Source of the DNA: Aminivibrio sp.
GTDB lineage: Bacteria > Synergistota > Synergistia > Synergistales > Aminobacteriaceae
Direction: 5' to 3'
Assembly: GCF_016756745.1 (NCBI RefSeq)
Contig: NZ_JAESIH010000065.1
Span: 1 to 57,321, forward strand
DNA: 57,321 bases
In this document: positions 1 through 8,927 of the stretch, piece after piece
Numbering within the stretch: position 1 is the stretch's first letter
Layout: each line of letters begins with the position of its first letter
Notes under the pieces: model-generated
What the model was told of the DNA's origin: nothing
Seen by the model: only the letters and a program-made list of their open reading frames with translations
Database searches by the model: none
Made by a program: the position numbers and the translations under genes

Positions 1-1349
1 CCCTGGCAGCGGCCCATGGAGGCCCGGGCCCTGTACTTTATGCTCACCAGCGTCCTGGCGCCGAGAGGATTGGCGATGGCGTCCAGGATCTCCTGCTTGG
101 TGATCTTTTCGCACCGGCAGATGATCTCGCCGTAGTTGGGGTTGTCTGCGATGAGGGCCGCTTTCTCGTCCGCCGGCAGCTCGGAGAAGAGGAGGGGACT
201 GCCCGGCCGCACGGGATTGAAGGAGGCGTCGGGGACGAGAGGGATGTGCTTCTCCACCATTGCCCGGACCATCTCGGCTATGGCCGGAGCGCACGTCAGG
301 CCGGGACTTTCGATGCCTACCAGGTTGATGAATCCCCGGACGTCCTTCCGGTCCTCGATGACAAAATCCTTGTTCCCCCCCTCTTCGGGGGGCGTCTGCT
401 TCGGGCGGATGCCGGCGAAATTCCGTATATAATCCGTCATGAGGATCTCGGGAAGGAGTTCCCGTCCCTCCCTGCGGAGTTCCTGCATCACGTCGGCGGT
501 GCATCCGTAGTCCTCCGGGTCGTTGAGGTATTCGGCGCTGGGCCCGATGAGGATGTTGCCGTCCACGGTGGGGGTAAGGTGAATTCCCAGCCCGGGTGCG
601 TTCTTCTTCGGCGCGGGGTAGATCAGGGCCTTCAGGGTGCCGTCGAGGCGCCTGTCCAGGACGTAATACTCGCCCCGGCAGGGGTAGATCACGTAATCGG
701 TGATCCCCGCCATGCGGCACACCTCTGCGGAGAAGAGTCCGGCGGCGTTCACCAGAACTTTCGCCGTGAAAGTTTCCCCTGACCCGGTTCCCACAGACCA
801 GCCGCCCCCCGCGAGGGAGGAAAGGGCGGTCACCCGCTGCCCGAGGTGAAAGTTCACCCCGTTGGCGAGGGCATTCTCCGCAAGGCCGATGGTGAGCCCG
901 TAGGGGGAAATGATGGAACTGCTCGGGGAATGAAGGGCAAGGGATCCTTCCACGCCGGGCTGGATCTGCTGCATCCGCTCCCTGCCGACGAGCTCCAGTC
1001 CCGGGACACCGTTGGCCTCCCCCTGCTCCTTCAGCCTGTGGAGGGCGGCTTCGTCCTCGTCGTCCAGCGCCACCGTCAGCTTGCCTATCCGCTTGATCTT
1101 CACCTTGAGATCCCGACAGAGATCGTCCATCATATGATTGCCTTTCACGTCGAGAACCGCCCTGAGCGTCCCAGGAGTGTAGTTGAAGCCCGCATGGAGC
1201 ACGCCGCTGTTCCGGCAGCTCGTCCCCAGGCCGACATCCATCTCCTTCTCGACGACGGCCGCCCTCACCCGGAACCTTGAAAGTTCCCTGGCTATGGCGC
1301 AGCCCACTACTCCTCCTCCAATGACAAGAACGTCGTACTCCCAAGCCAC
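1..1349 (-). CDS. GlpA-like FAD-dependent oxidoreductase with BFD-type [2Fe-2S] domain (3' end outside window)
   Basis: The frame is open from a GTG at 1349 to the window edge (about 449 residues seen, C-terminus missing). Residues 7-16 form a Rossmann FAD-binding start (VLVIGGGVVG), followed by a DAO-type fold. Near residue 411 a C-x-C pair (CRCEKIT), and near residue 447 a GRCQ stretch, match the cysteine-rich BFD-like [2Fe-2S] domain found at the C-terminus of anaerobic glycerol-3-phosphate dehydrogenase GlpA and relatives. Family knowledge: such flavoproteins oxidise glycerol-3-phosphate or 2-hydroxy acids and pass electrons to a partner. The exact substrate cannot be read here; L-2-hydroxyglutarate oxidase-like activity is an alternative. 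No strong Shine-Dalgarno precedes the GTG, so the start is less sure than the family. It is divergent from the FadR-type regulator at 1525, which probably controls it. Confidence 0.8.
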   Translation of the reverse strand, partial: MAWEYDVLVIGGGVVGCAIARELSRFRVRAAVVEKEMDVGLGTSCRNSGVLHAGFNYTPGTLRAVLDVKGNHMMDDLCRDLKVKIKRIGKLTVALDDEDEAALHRLKEQGEANGVPGLELVGRERMQQIQPGVEGSLALHSPSSSIISPYGLTIGLAENALANGVNFHLGQRVTALSSLAGGGWSVGTGSGETFTAKVLVNAAGLFSAEVCRMAGITDYVIYPCRGEYYVLDRRLDGTLKALIYPAPKKNAPGLGIHLTPTVDGNILIGPSAEYLNDPEDYGCTADVMQELRREGRELLPEILMTDYIRNFAGIRPKQTPPEEGGNKDFVIEDRKDVRGFINLVGIESPGLTCAPAIAEMVRAMVEKHIPLVPDASFNPVRPGSPLLFSELPADEKAALIADNPNYGEIICRCEKITKQEILDAIANPLGARTLVSIKYRARASMGRCQ

Positions 1350-1524
1350 CCTGTAACACCCGCTTTCGGAAAAGCTTCTGGTCGACCAAGGTATTCCAAT
1401 CAAACCGATTTTATATTATCATGGTATCAGGAAGGAAGACAAGGGGAATCAACAGAAAACTTCAAGTTCTTTTTTTAACTTATTGTCGGGCCCAAAAACC
1501 ATTCTGAACTGCAGGGAGGACTCC

Positions 1525-2283
1525 ATGAACGAAACGCGAAAGGACCTTATCAGGCGCTTGACGGACCTCGTGTCACAGGGCGACGTGGTCTCGGAGGGCA
1601 AACTGCCTTCGGAACGGGAGCTCGCCGCGCTGCTCGGTACCAGCAGGCCCCTTCTGAGAGAAGGGCTTATCGCCCTCGAAGCCCTCGGCCTGCTGGAGAT
1701 CAGGGACAGGCAGGGAATCTTCCTCGCCGAGGGAAACCCGGACGAGATCAGGAGAGTTCTCGGCCGGGCCCAGGTGTGGCCCATGGAAGCGCTCTCCCAG
1801 GTCATGGAGGTGCGGCAGCTCCTGGACCCCGGCGCCGCCGCGCTGGCAGCCCTGCGGCGGAAGGAGCGGGACCTGGAGAAAATGGACGAATGCATCTCCA
1901 TGCTCGAAAAAATCCACAAAGAGCAGGATCCTCACGAGGCCCCTCTCGGAGCCTACTGGAACACAGTCCTCCACGCCACCATCTTCAAGGCAACGGGGAA
2001 CACCCTCCTTTTCAGGCTCTACGAATCTCTCCTCGAGATGTCCGAAAAGGGAATTTCCGCCATGAGGATGGAAGTCCTCGATTCGGCGGCCCCGGATAGA
2101 ACGGAGAAAATTCTCGAGCAGCACAGAGATCTCGTGTCGGCCATCCGGGATCAAGACCTCCTCCGTGCCCGGGAGGCCGCCAGGCTCCACCTGAAGTTCA
2201 CCATCGACACTCTCGTGGAACTGAGCAGGGTCACACCGCTTTCCAACTTTTTCGCCCAGAGAATGGATTCTGTCCTGAAGTAA
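1525..2283 (+). CDS. FadR/GntR-family transcriptional regulator (FCD type)
   Basis: A 252-residue protein. The start at ATG 1525 is chosen because AGGGAGGA lies just upstream; a TTG at 1483 is also in frame but has no such site. The N-terminus carries a winged helix-turn-helix (residues about 25-65, with RELAALLGTSRPLLREGL) and the rest looks like the all-helical FCD ligand-binding domain, usual for regulators of organic-acid and sugar-acid metabolism. It is transcribed away from the FAD oxidoreductase at 1349, and the 175-bp intergenic region (1350-1524) presumably holds both promoters and the operator. Ligand unknown. The gene ends directly in a strong hairpin shared with the convergent chemoreceptor gene. 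Confidence 0.88.
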   Translation: MNETRKDLIRRLTDLVSQGDVVSEGKLPSERELAALLGTSRPLLREGLIALEALGLLEIRDRQGIFLAEGNPDEIRRVLGRAQVWPMEALSQVMEVRQLLDPGAAALAALRRKERDLEKMDECISMLEKIHKEQDPHEAPLGAYWNTVLHATIFKATGNTLLFRLYESLLEMSEKGISAMRMEVLDSAAPDRTEKILEQHRDLVSAIRDQDLLRAREAARLHLKFTIDTLVELSRVTPLSNFFAQRMDSVLK

Positions 2284-2327
2284 ACTGAAGCGGCGGACCT
2301 GTACAAACCGGTCCGCCGCTTCAGTTT
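2282..2327. terminator. Bidirectional intrinsic terminator between convergent genes
   Basis: A perfect 18-bp stem (AAACTGAAGCGGCGGACC at 2282-2299 and its complement at 2310-2327) with a 10-nt loop. It overlaps the stop codons of the regulator (ends 2283) and of the convergent chemoreceptor (ends 2326). The AAA/TTT edges allow it to work on either strand. Confidence 0.8.
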
Positions 2328-4482
2328 ACTCGGTCGGGACGAGCCCCGCAGCTTCCCCTTCCGGCCCCTTTTCCGGCTCCCCTTCTTTCGACAGGATGAA
2401 CCGGGACAGGAGCTTCCGCATGCGCTCGGCCCTGTCCGCCATGACCGACGCTTCCCTGGCCACCCCCTCCGACGCCGATGCCGTCTCCGCCGAGGCTCCC
2501 CGGATGGCATCCACCCTCTGGACTACGTCGATGGTGGCATTGGAGAGCTGGTCGATAGCCCCGGCCATTTCCTCGCTTGCGGAAGCCTGGGACCTTGAAA
2601 GCCCTGCGATGTGGGCGATTGCTTCCTCGATCCCGGCGATTTCGCCAAGCACGCCGGACAGCCTGCCCTGGGCGTCCGCCGCTTCGGCCACGGTGGACTG
2701 CATCACCCTGCCGGTCTCTTCGGTCACATCCATGGATTCCCGGGCATTTCCGTGGAGGGTGGTGATGAGGGCCGCCACTTCCCGGGCCGCCTTGCTGGAG
2801 TCTTCGGCGAGCTTCCGCACCTCGTCGGCCACCACGGCGAATCCGCGGCCCGCTTCCCCGGCCCGGGCTGCCTCTATGGCGGCGTTCAGCGCCAGGAGGT
2901 TCGTCTGGTCGGCGATGGAGGTGATTACCGTGACAAAACCGGAGATTTCCTCTACGGAATCTGCGAGGGCCCGGATCTTCTCCATGTTCGTTCCGGACTT
3001 CCCCCCGACGGCGCGCACTTCCCGGATGACTTCCTCCACTCTTTCAACCGCTTCCTTCGCCATGGCCGCCGTCTGGTTCGCCGCAGCCGCGCAGTCGGAC
3101 GAAGCCTTGGCCGCCGCCTGGGCGCCCGCAGCCATTTCCTCCACACCGGCATTCGACTCCTCGAGGGCGGCGGAGTTGCTCTCGGAGATGGAGGCCACCT
3201 GCTCGAGGGAACCCCTCACTTCCTCCACCGAGGCGTTGGTCTCCTGTGAAAGGGCTGCGAGGGTTTCCGCTCCCCTGGCCACCTCTTCTGCCGCAGCCAC
3301 GATCTCCCTCACGGCTTCAGCCTGGCTCGTCGTCATCCTGGCCAGCGCGTCGGCCAGCGCGCCTATCTCGTCAGCCGAATCATACTGAAAATCATCCCTC
3401 GCCACGGTCAGGTCGCCGTTCCCCGCCCGCTCGGCCAGGCTCACGGCCCTGCCGAGAGGACGGGTGATCATGCGGGTGATGATCACCGCCACCACCATTC
3501 CGACAAGAACGGCGATAAAAACGGAAAGGAGGAGCATGTTCGAGACGCTCCGGGCCTGGTCGGTCACCACTCCCGATATTTCAAGCGTTCTGTCGACGCT
3601 GAACTTCATCACGTCTCCCGCCGCCGCAAGGACAGCTTCCCCAGCGGCGGTGCGTTCTTGGCCCAGGTTCTCGAGGTTTGCCCAGGCCATTGAAAAGTCG
3701 TCGAGGGCCTGCTCGTACTCTTCCGCGTCTTTCGTCGCTTTTTCGAGGTTCCTGATCAGTTTTTCCTCAAAGGCGGTCTTCCTGACTTCGGACAGAATGT
3801 CGCGAACGTCCTTGAGTTCCTTTTTCGCCTGGCCGATCATCTCCGTTTTTTTGTTCGCTATGGCAGTAAGGGTCACGTATTCCGCCCTGTGGACGGCCTC
3901 CACCAGCGTGTCGAGAAGGGCAATGTTCTCAAGCCTGGCGGGCGCGTTGCCCCGGGAGACGGGGTCGTTCAGATCTTTTTCCATGGCGTCCTTTTCATCA
4001 TACAGCAGGTCGTAGGCAATCTTTCGCATGGATTCTCCCGACTCGGCTGCCTTCCTTCTCTGGGCGGCCATAGAGGCGATCATCTTCTGAGATTCCTCAA
4101 GCAGTCTCCGGTATTCGGCAACCTGCTCGCCGGATTTCTTCACGCCTTCGGCAAGACGTTCAAGGCCGGGATGGGCTGAGGCATGCTCCCAGGCTTTCTT
4201 CAGAATCCCGTCAAGGGCCTCGAAATCCCCGAGGGCTGCCTGGAGGTCCCGATAGCTGTCCGCCAGGACGTAGGTGCGGATGTGGAGCATGAGGCTCTGA
4301 ACAATGTTCTCAATTTCATTGGAAAGTTCGATTCCGGGGACGTACCGCTGTTCGAGAGTGCCCACCTCGGATATCACGTTGTCCATATTGCGCCAGGCAA
4401 ACCACCCGGCCGCGGAAAAAATGACGAGCACAGCTGCGAATCCGGCAGTGAGCTTTGTTCCTATTTTCATGTTCTTCAGCAA
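2326..4482 (-). CDS. Methyl-accepting chemotaxis protein
   Basis: A membrane chemoreceptor of about 718 residues. The start is set at TTG 4482 because GAGGTGAG lies 4 nt upstream; ATG 4470 (MKIGTK...) is the alternative. Much longer readings upstream run through a repeat element and are spurious. Order of parts: an N-terminal transmembrane helix (about residues 12-32), a four-helix-bundle-like periplasmic sensor, a second transmembrane helix (about 314-338), HAMP, then a cytoplasmic methyl-accepting domain with the conserved hairpin tip ([19 protein letters not shown] near 520-545). It would signal through CheA/CheW to the flagellar motor; no che genes are adjacent, although a CheY-like regulator lies at 33.8 kb. 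Ligand not predictable. Confidence 0.9.
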   Translation of the reverse strand: MLKNMKIGTKLTAGFAAVLVIFSAAGWFAWRNMDNVISEVGTLEQRYVPGIELSNEIENIVQSLMLHIRTYVLADSYRDLQAALGDFEALDGILKKAWEHASAHPGLERLAEGVKKSGEQVAEYRRLLEESQKMIASMAAQRRKAAESGESMRKIAYDLLYDEKDAMEKDLNDPVSRGNAPARLENIALLDTLVEAVHRAEYVTLTAIANKKTEMIGQAKKELKDVRDILSEVRKTAFEEKLIRNLEKATKDAEEYEQALDDFSMAWANLENLGQERTAAGEAVLAAAGDVMKFSVDRTLEISGVVTDQARSVSNMLLLSVFIAVLVGMVVAVIITRMITRPLGRAVSLAERAGNGDLTVARDDFQYDSADEIGALADALARMTTSQAEAVREIVAAAEEVARGAETLAALSQETNASVEEVRGSLEQVASISESNSAALEESNAGVEEMAAGAQAAAKASSDCAAAANQTAAMAKEAVERVEEVIREVRAVGGKSGTNMEKIRALADSVEEISGFVTVITSIADQTNLLALNAAIEAARAGEAGRGFAVVADEVRKLAEDSSKAAREVAALITTLHGNARESMDVTEETGRVMQSTVAEAADAQGRLSGVLGEIAGIEEAIAHIAGLSRSQASASEEMAGAIDQLSNATIDVVQRVDAIRGASAETASASEGVAREASVMADRAERMRKLLSRFILSKEGEPEKGPEGEAAGLVPTE

Positions 4483-4649
4483 ACGTCTCACCTCGAAGAA
4501 GAAGGATGGCGGAAGGACCCTTTTCCCCCGCGCCGGGGGCGCCCCGGGGCTTTCCGGAATGACAAAGACTATATCATGAATCACTCTTGTCCAAAATAGG
4601 AATTTGAGAAGAGTCACCGACCACCGCCATGGACAAGCAAGACGGAGGA

Positions 4650-5110
4650 GATCACGAAAAAGCGCCCAGGTGCCGGGCCCGACCGGGACGAACGGGCCGT
4701 GATCCGCGTCGCGCTCGACGTCAGCGCACAGAAAGAGCTCGAAGAGGAGATTCTCCTTAAACGAGACCCTAAATCCGCAGGCAGAGGGAGTGTCGCCGGG
4801 CACAGCGCCCGGGGGAGAGAAACCGACACGGATGTCGGTTTCACAAGCAGGCAACCGGCGAACGCAGGGAGCCGTGTTGATCGCTTGGGCAGTTGTCAAG
4901 GACGACAATCTGCACCCCCCGCCCAAGCGTTCCCCGGTGACACTCCCTCTGCCTGAAAAACCTGCGGATTTAGGGAGACACAACCCTATCGACGGGATCT
5001 CGAACAGGACATATTTCAACAGGCCTTCCTCTTCTCCCTCGTAGAGGCACAGAGAACGGGAGCGACGCCGGCCTTTCCGCAGGCAAGGCCGACGGGGAGG
5101 CGACTGCTGC
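4650..5110 (+). pseudogene. Decayed PAS-GGDEF (diguanylate cyclase-like) gene split by a repeat element
   Basis: Left of the repeat element the plus strand reads [16 protein letters not shown], typical of the end of a PAS/PAC domain. Just right of the element it reads [11 protein letters not shown], typical of the first helix of a GGDEF domain (family form: LTGLxNRxxF), and then [16 protein letters not shown] in a second frame. Removing the element and one 5-bp direct repeat joins the two halves almost in register, with about one nucleotide of frameshift. No intact GGDEF signature remains, so the gene is dead. Family assignment rests on short motifs. Confidence 0.5.
4768..4974 (+). repeat. 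CCTAAATCC-TIR element, copy A (207 bp) with 5-bp target duplication
   Basis: Terminal inverted repeats CCTAAATCCGCAGG and CCTGCGGATTTAGG bound a palindrome-rich, non-coding interior. The flanks are identical 5-mers, GAGAC at 4763-4767 and GAGAC at 4975-4979. Internal modules are GAAACCGACA...TGTCGGTTTC (hairpin), a GCAGTTGTC...GACAATCTGC hairpin, and subterminal GGCAGAGGGAGTGTC...GACACTCCCTCTGCC arms. It sits inside a PAS-GGDEF gene remnant. Confidence 0.9.
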
Positions 5111-5170
5111 AGATTCCAGGGAAAAGCCCGACAGGCAGTCTCTCCCCGGCGACTGCAAGAGAAAATCATA

Positions 5171-5197
5171 CGAGGCCCCCAAAAGAAGGGGGCCTCG
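5171..5197. terminator. Terminator hairpin downstream of the minus-strand sugar-acid operon
   Basis: A perfect 10-bp stem (CGAGGCCCCC / GGGGGCCTCG) with a 7-nt loop, 23 bp past the glycerate kinase stop codon on the minus strand. On that strand a short T-containing run follows (TATGATTTT). Confidence 0.65.
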
Positions 5198-5219
5198 TTC
5201 CGTCTTTCGCAGTGAGCGG

Positions 5220-6485
5220 CTATCTGCAGAGCACAATGGTGAGGTCGTTCACGTTGGTTCCGGTCGGCCCCGTTTTGACAAGGCCGCCGCAGGCGTCGAG
5301 CGCATGGTAGGAGTCGTTGTCGGCGAGCAGCGCCTCCGCGTCGAGCCCAAGGTCGGCAAGTCTACCGATCGTCCCGCCGTCCACAACGCCTCCCGCCGCG
5401 TCCGTCGGTCCGTCGGTGCCGTCGGAACCGACGGAGATCACAACCGTATCCGCAAGCCCCTTGATGCCGAACGCCGCGGCCAGGGCCATCTCCTGGTTCC
5501 GTCCGCCCTTTCCCTTCCCTTTGAGCCGGACGATCGTCTCCCCGCCGAGGAGCAGGGCGCACGGCGGCGACGCCGGATTCCCGGACAACCGGATCTCCTT
5601 CGCCATGGCGGCGATGAAGGCCCCCGCCTCGCGTGCCTCGCAGTTCAGCATCGTCGTCAGCAGGAGCGGCGTATACCCGAGGGCGGCGGCCTCGCGCTCC
5701 GCAGCTTTACAGAGCGCCGTCACGCTCCCGGTGATGACCGTTGTGACATTTGTAAGCGATTTCGGGGTCTCCTTCTCCAAAGCCTCTTGAAGCACCGTGC
5801 TCAGCGATAGCCCGTACTTTTCGACGATCCTCGACGCATCGGCGCTCGTCGAACCGTCAGGATACGCCGGTCCGGAGGCGATGCTGTCGAGCCTGTCGCC
5901 AAGGACGTCCGAGAGTACCACCGAAAAGACGTGCGCCGGAGCGACGAACTGGGCGAAACGCCCTCCTTTCACCGAAGAAAGCCGTTTCCGTATCGTATTG
6001 ATCTCGACGATGTCCGCGCCGCATGCAAGCAGCTGGTCGGTCACTCCGACCAGATCATCGAGGGTTATCCCCTCCCTCGGCTTCTCGAAGAGGGCCGAAC
6101 CCCCACCGGAGACGAGGAAAAGCACCGTATCCTCTGCTGAGAGCCCGCTGACCCTTTCGAGCGCACGGGCTGTGCCCTTAATCGTGTTCTCGTCCGGAAA
6201 CGGGTGTCCCGCCTCAAAAATCTCGATACCCTTTATCGGGCCGTTGCTGTGCCCGTACTTCGTCACGACGACGCCTCCGTCCAGCCGGTCTCCCAGTGTG
6301 TCAGCGGCGGCCTTCGCCATCCGCCACGCCGCTTTGCCGATGGCCGTGAGCACGATCCTCCCTCCGGACCTCGCACGGGCTGAAAAAGCCTCACCGCGCA
6401 GCGCCGCCTCCACAGCGTTTTCCGGGAGCACGGCCTCTATGGCCTTCTGTGCAATTTTCAAGGCATCCTGACGAACATCCGTCAT
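5220..6485 (-). CDS. Glycerate 2-kinase (MOFRL family)
   Basis: A 421-residue protein, the usual length for type II glycerate kinases (GckA/TtuD). It has the N-terminal DUF4147 domain with a [10 protein letters not shown] stretch (around residue 127) and the C-terminal MOFRL domain with [15 protein letters not shown] and [16 protein letters not shown]. The reaction is D-glycerate + ATP to 2-phosphoglycerate, feeding lower glycolysis. ATG 6485 is preceded by GGAGGAGGAG. It is the last gene of a six-gene minus-strand run that starts with a LarA homologue, followed by a terminator hairpin. Here it likely salvages glycerate released from a longer sugar acid or from a hydroxyacid. Confidence 0.92.
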   Translation of the reverse strand: MTDVRQDALKIAQKAIEAVLPENAVEAALRGEAFSARARSGGRIVLTAIGKAAWRMAKAAADTLGDRLDGGVVVTKYGHSNGPIKGIEIFEAGHPFPDENTIKGTARALERVSGLSAEDTVLFLVSGGGSALFEKPREGITLDDLVGVTDQLLACGADIVEINTIRKRLSSVKGGRFAQFVAPAHVFSVVLSDVLGDRLDSIASGPAYPDGSTSADASRIVEKYGLSLSTVLQEALEKETPKSLTNVTTVITGSVTALCKAAEREAAALGYTPLLLTTMLNCEAREAGAFIAAMAKEIRLSGNPASPPCALLLGGETIVRLKGKGKGGRNQEMALAAAFGIKGLADTVVISVGSDGTDGPTDAAGGVVDGGTIGRLADLGLDAEALLADNDSYHALDACGGLVKTGPTGTNVNDLTIVLCR

Positions 6486-6504
6486 TCATTCTCCTCCTCC
6501 GTTT

Positions 6505-7725
6505 TTATTTCGCGTCCGTCAGTACGGAGAAACACTCCGCCATCGTCCGTTCACCGCCGAACGCGCCGGCCTTTGTAACCACGGGAAGGCCGTGGTATTC
6601 TCCTCCCCTGAGGCGGACGAGCGGAATTCCAGGCTCAATCTCCTTCACAAGGTCGGTCCCCCCGGCTCCCAGCGCCCAGACGATCCAGATGGCGACTTCC
6701 CCTCCGGTGATAAACATCCCGGAGACGCGAGCAGACTTCAGGACCGACGGAACAACAGCGGCGAGACTCCGGCAGATTGTTTCGGACGCATTGGCGTTCC
6801 GCCCCTCCTCGATCTGCTCTTCGTCCAGCGATGACGCCAGAAGGACGCTCCTGCCGCTCCGAAGCAATCCCGAGACGGTATGGGAGAGGCGCCGCTCCTC
6901 GGAGGCGACGTCGTGCAGCAGCGCACGGATATTCACCAGAACAGGAGCGACGTCCTTCTCCTGCAGAAGCGTCCGTGCCTGGAGGGCGCTCCTCGGGCTC
7001 ATGCTCCCGACCACGAAAAACGCCGGACTGCTTCGGCTCACCAGGGCCTCGGCCATCCCTGCCGACCCCACCCAGAGGATGTCCTCGGGCGGCAGCGCGG
7101 CGCACATGCCATTCACAATCAGCTCAAGATCGCCGTCCGTCTCGACGTCGAAGGAGTACGAGCCGGCGTTGCCTGCAGCCCTCAGAATCTCCGGAATCTC
7201 CCCTGCCCGGATTTCGGCGAGCGAGACGTTCCGGACCTCGAGCGAACCGCCGCCGCGCAGCGTTTCCTGCAGTGACGAGGTAGTCACCGGCTTCCGCGGA
7301 TCCTTCCCCATCTCGGTATCGGCCACGGGAATTCCGTCGAGGAGCAGCAGACCTTCCCGCACGGTGCGTTTATTTCTGGGGTAGGCCGGGGTGAACGCTG
7401 TCACGGAAAAGCCGAGCGTCTCCCGCAAGACGGCTGTTTCGGCGGCTATGTTGCCTCGCAGCGTCGAGTCGACCTTCTTGTAGATCACTCTCTTCCCTCG
7501 CAGAGGCAGCAGGTATTCCGCCACCGTCTTCAAACAGGCGACCGCCTCCTGAGCGGGAATGTTCCGCGACTCGGTATCCACGACGACGACTCTCTCGCCC
7601 TCAATCGTGGAGAGCGCCGAAGGATCCAGGATCACCGAAGCGTCGTACCCCGCCTTCAGGAACTGAATTCCAGTGTCGTTCGAACCGGTGAAGTCATCGG
7701 CGACGACGATATACCGTGCATTCAT
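6505..7725 (-). CDS. Four-carbon acid sugar kinase family protein (DUF1537)
   Basis: A 406-residue protein with the N-terminal signature YIVVADDFTGSNDTGIQF and a C-terminal nucleotide-binding half (residues about 240-400, including MFITGGEVA). Start ATG 7725 follows GGGGGGAG; a longer reading to 7845 is not supported. Characterised relatives (OtnK, DtnK, LtnK) phosphorylate D-erythronate, D-/L-threonate or 2-oxotetronates with ATP. None of the usual partners (PdxA2 dehydrogenase, OtnC aldolase, OtnI isomerase) is adjacent; instead it sits 19 bp upstream of glycerate kinase and downstream of a KdgT-type permease. Substrate therefore open. Confidence 0.85.
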   Translation of the reverse strand: MNARYIVVADDFTGSNDTGIQFLKAGYDASVILDPSALSTIEGERVVVVDTESRNIPAQEAVACLKTVAEYLLPLRGKRVIYKKVDSTLRGNIAAETAVLRETLGFSVTAFTPAYPRNKRTVREGLLLLDGIPVADTEMGKDPRKPVTTSSLQETLRGGGSLEVRNVSLAEIRAGEIPEILRAAGNAGSYSFDVETDGDLELIVNGMCAALPPEDILWVGSAGMAEALVSRSSPAFFVVGSMSPRSALQARTLLQEKDVAPVLVNIRALLHDVASEERRLSHTVSGLLRSGRSVLLASSLDEEQIEEGRNANASETICRSLAAVVPSVLKSARVSGMFITGGEVAIWIVWALGAGGTDLVKEIEPGIPLVRLRGGEYHGLPVVTKAGAFGGERTMAECFSVLTDAK

Positions 7726-7892
7726 ATGTCTCCCCCCGTTTCTTTCCTTGCGGTTGTACGACATGCCGTCGGCGGTGCGGACTGCGGCCGGCATGATTTC
7801 GTCGATCTCCTCGGCGGCGAAGAGACCACTCTCTCTCCGCCGCACGGGTTGAGCCCGGCAACCGCGACGCAGGGCGGACCGGTTCGCTGAAA

Positions 7893-8882
7893 TCAGTTGC
7901 CTTCTTCTTTAGCGACGTTGTTGTGCTGCTTGCAGATCCTGCTGAGGAAGTCGACCAGCAGCGGACAGAGGATCGCGGTGATGACAATCGACGCACCGAC
8001 CTGCACCGTCGCCGCAGCCGCGTACGGGGCCCATGTCGGATCGACGGCCGCTATCGCCGCAGGCGTTCCGGCGGCGTTGCCTGCCGTTGTGCCGATACTC
8101 GCGCCGACCGCATCGCTCCGCTTCTCTCTCGACGGGATGAGGTACTTATAGGCAAAGAAGCCGCCTATTCCCGTGACGAGCAGGGTCATAAGGCCGAGCG
8201 CGATGCCGGGGATTCCGGCCTTCGCGATATCCATCAGGTTGAGCCCCGCTCCGAGCGGGAAAGAGAAGAAGGGGATGGAGAGCATGACACCCGGGGCGAG
8301 GAATTCCCGCATGTCCTCGTCGAGATTGCCAAGGATCATACCGATGACGATCGGGACGACAACCGCCACCATCGCGATGATGGGTATGTTGGCCAACCCT
8401 GTCATCCCCATGGCCACCATGGTGAAGAAGGGACCGTCGTTCGTGGAGATGATGGCCACGGCGCCGATGTCGGAGGCGTCACCGTACTTCTGGGCGAGCG
8501 CGGTGTAGAGGCCACCGTTCGAGTTCGCCATGGCTGCGATGAGGGCGAGGGGGGTAAGACCGAAAAGAGAAGCCTCCGGCCCCATGAGCTTCCCCACGAC
8601 AAGCCCTATCGAAATGCCAAGAAGGATCTTGACGGTGTTCAGCACGAACCCCTTCCAGAGAGCGACCCCGGCCGTCTTGATCGTGATCTGCGCGCCGCTG
8701 CAGAAGAGGAGCACTGCGATGAGAGGGAGCGCTCCTTGTTTAAAGAGCGCGGTGGTAAAACTGCCGATCATGAGCGACTTCGGGGCAAAAGTGTTCACAA
8801 TTGCGCCGAGAAGCAGGAAGACCACCATGAGTCCGCCGGGCACCTTCTGTATCGTCTTGAGAATCGGAACTTTACCGCCCAT
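7893..8882 (-). CDS. 2-keto-3-deoxygluconate permease family transporter (KdgT-like)
   Basis: A 329-residue, very hydrophobic protein of about ten membrane segments, matching the KdgT family in length and pattern (for example KVPGGLMVVFLLLGA near the N-terminus, and AAMANSNGGLYTAL, IISTNDGPFFTMVA in the middle). ATG 8882 is chosen because AAGGAAG lies 9 nt upstream; a GTG at 8891 would overlap that site. Family members are cation:sugar-acid symporters in the cytoplasmic membrane. Position between the dehydratase genes and the kinase suggests it imports the acid the operon degrades. Confidence 0.88.
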   Translation of the reverse strand: MGGKVPILKTIQKVPGGLMVVFLLLGAIVNTFAPKSLMIGSFTTALFKQGALPLIAVLLFCSGAQITIKTAGVALWKGFVLNTVKILLGISIGLVVGKLMGPEASLFGLTPLALIAAMANSNGGLYTALAQKYGDASDIGAVAIISTNDGPFFTMVAMGMTGLANIPIIAMVAVVVPIVIGMILGNLDEDMREFLAPGVMLSIPFFSFPLGAGLNLMDIAKAGIPGIALGLMTLLVTGIGGFFAYKYLIPSREKRSDAVGASIGTTAGNAAGTPAAIAAVDPTWAPYAAAATVQVGASIVITAILCPLLVDFLSRICKQHNNVAKEEGN

Positions 8883-8927
8883 AGTATGCACCTTCCTTTT
8901 AAAAAGTCATTTGGGATAGGAGCCTCT

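Noticed and set aside
4483-5169. N-terminal extension of the chemoreceptor reading frame by about 230 residues
   Set aside because: It reads through a mobile element and a decayed gene on the opposite strand, and lacks a ribosome site; a good site lies just before TTG 4482.
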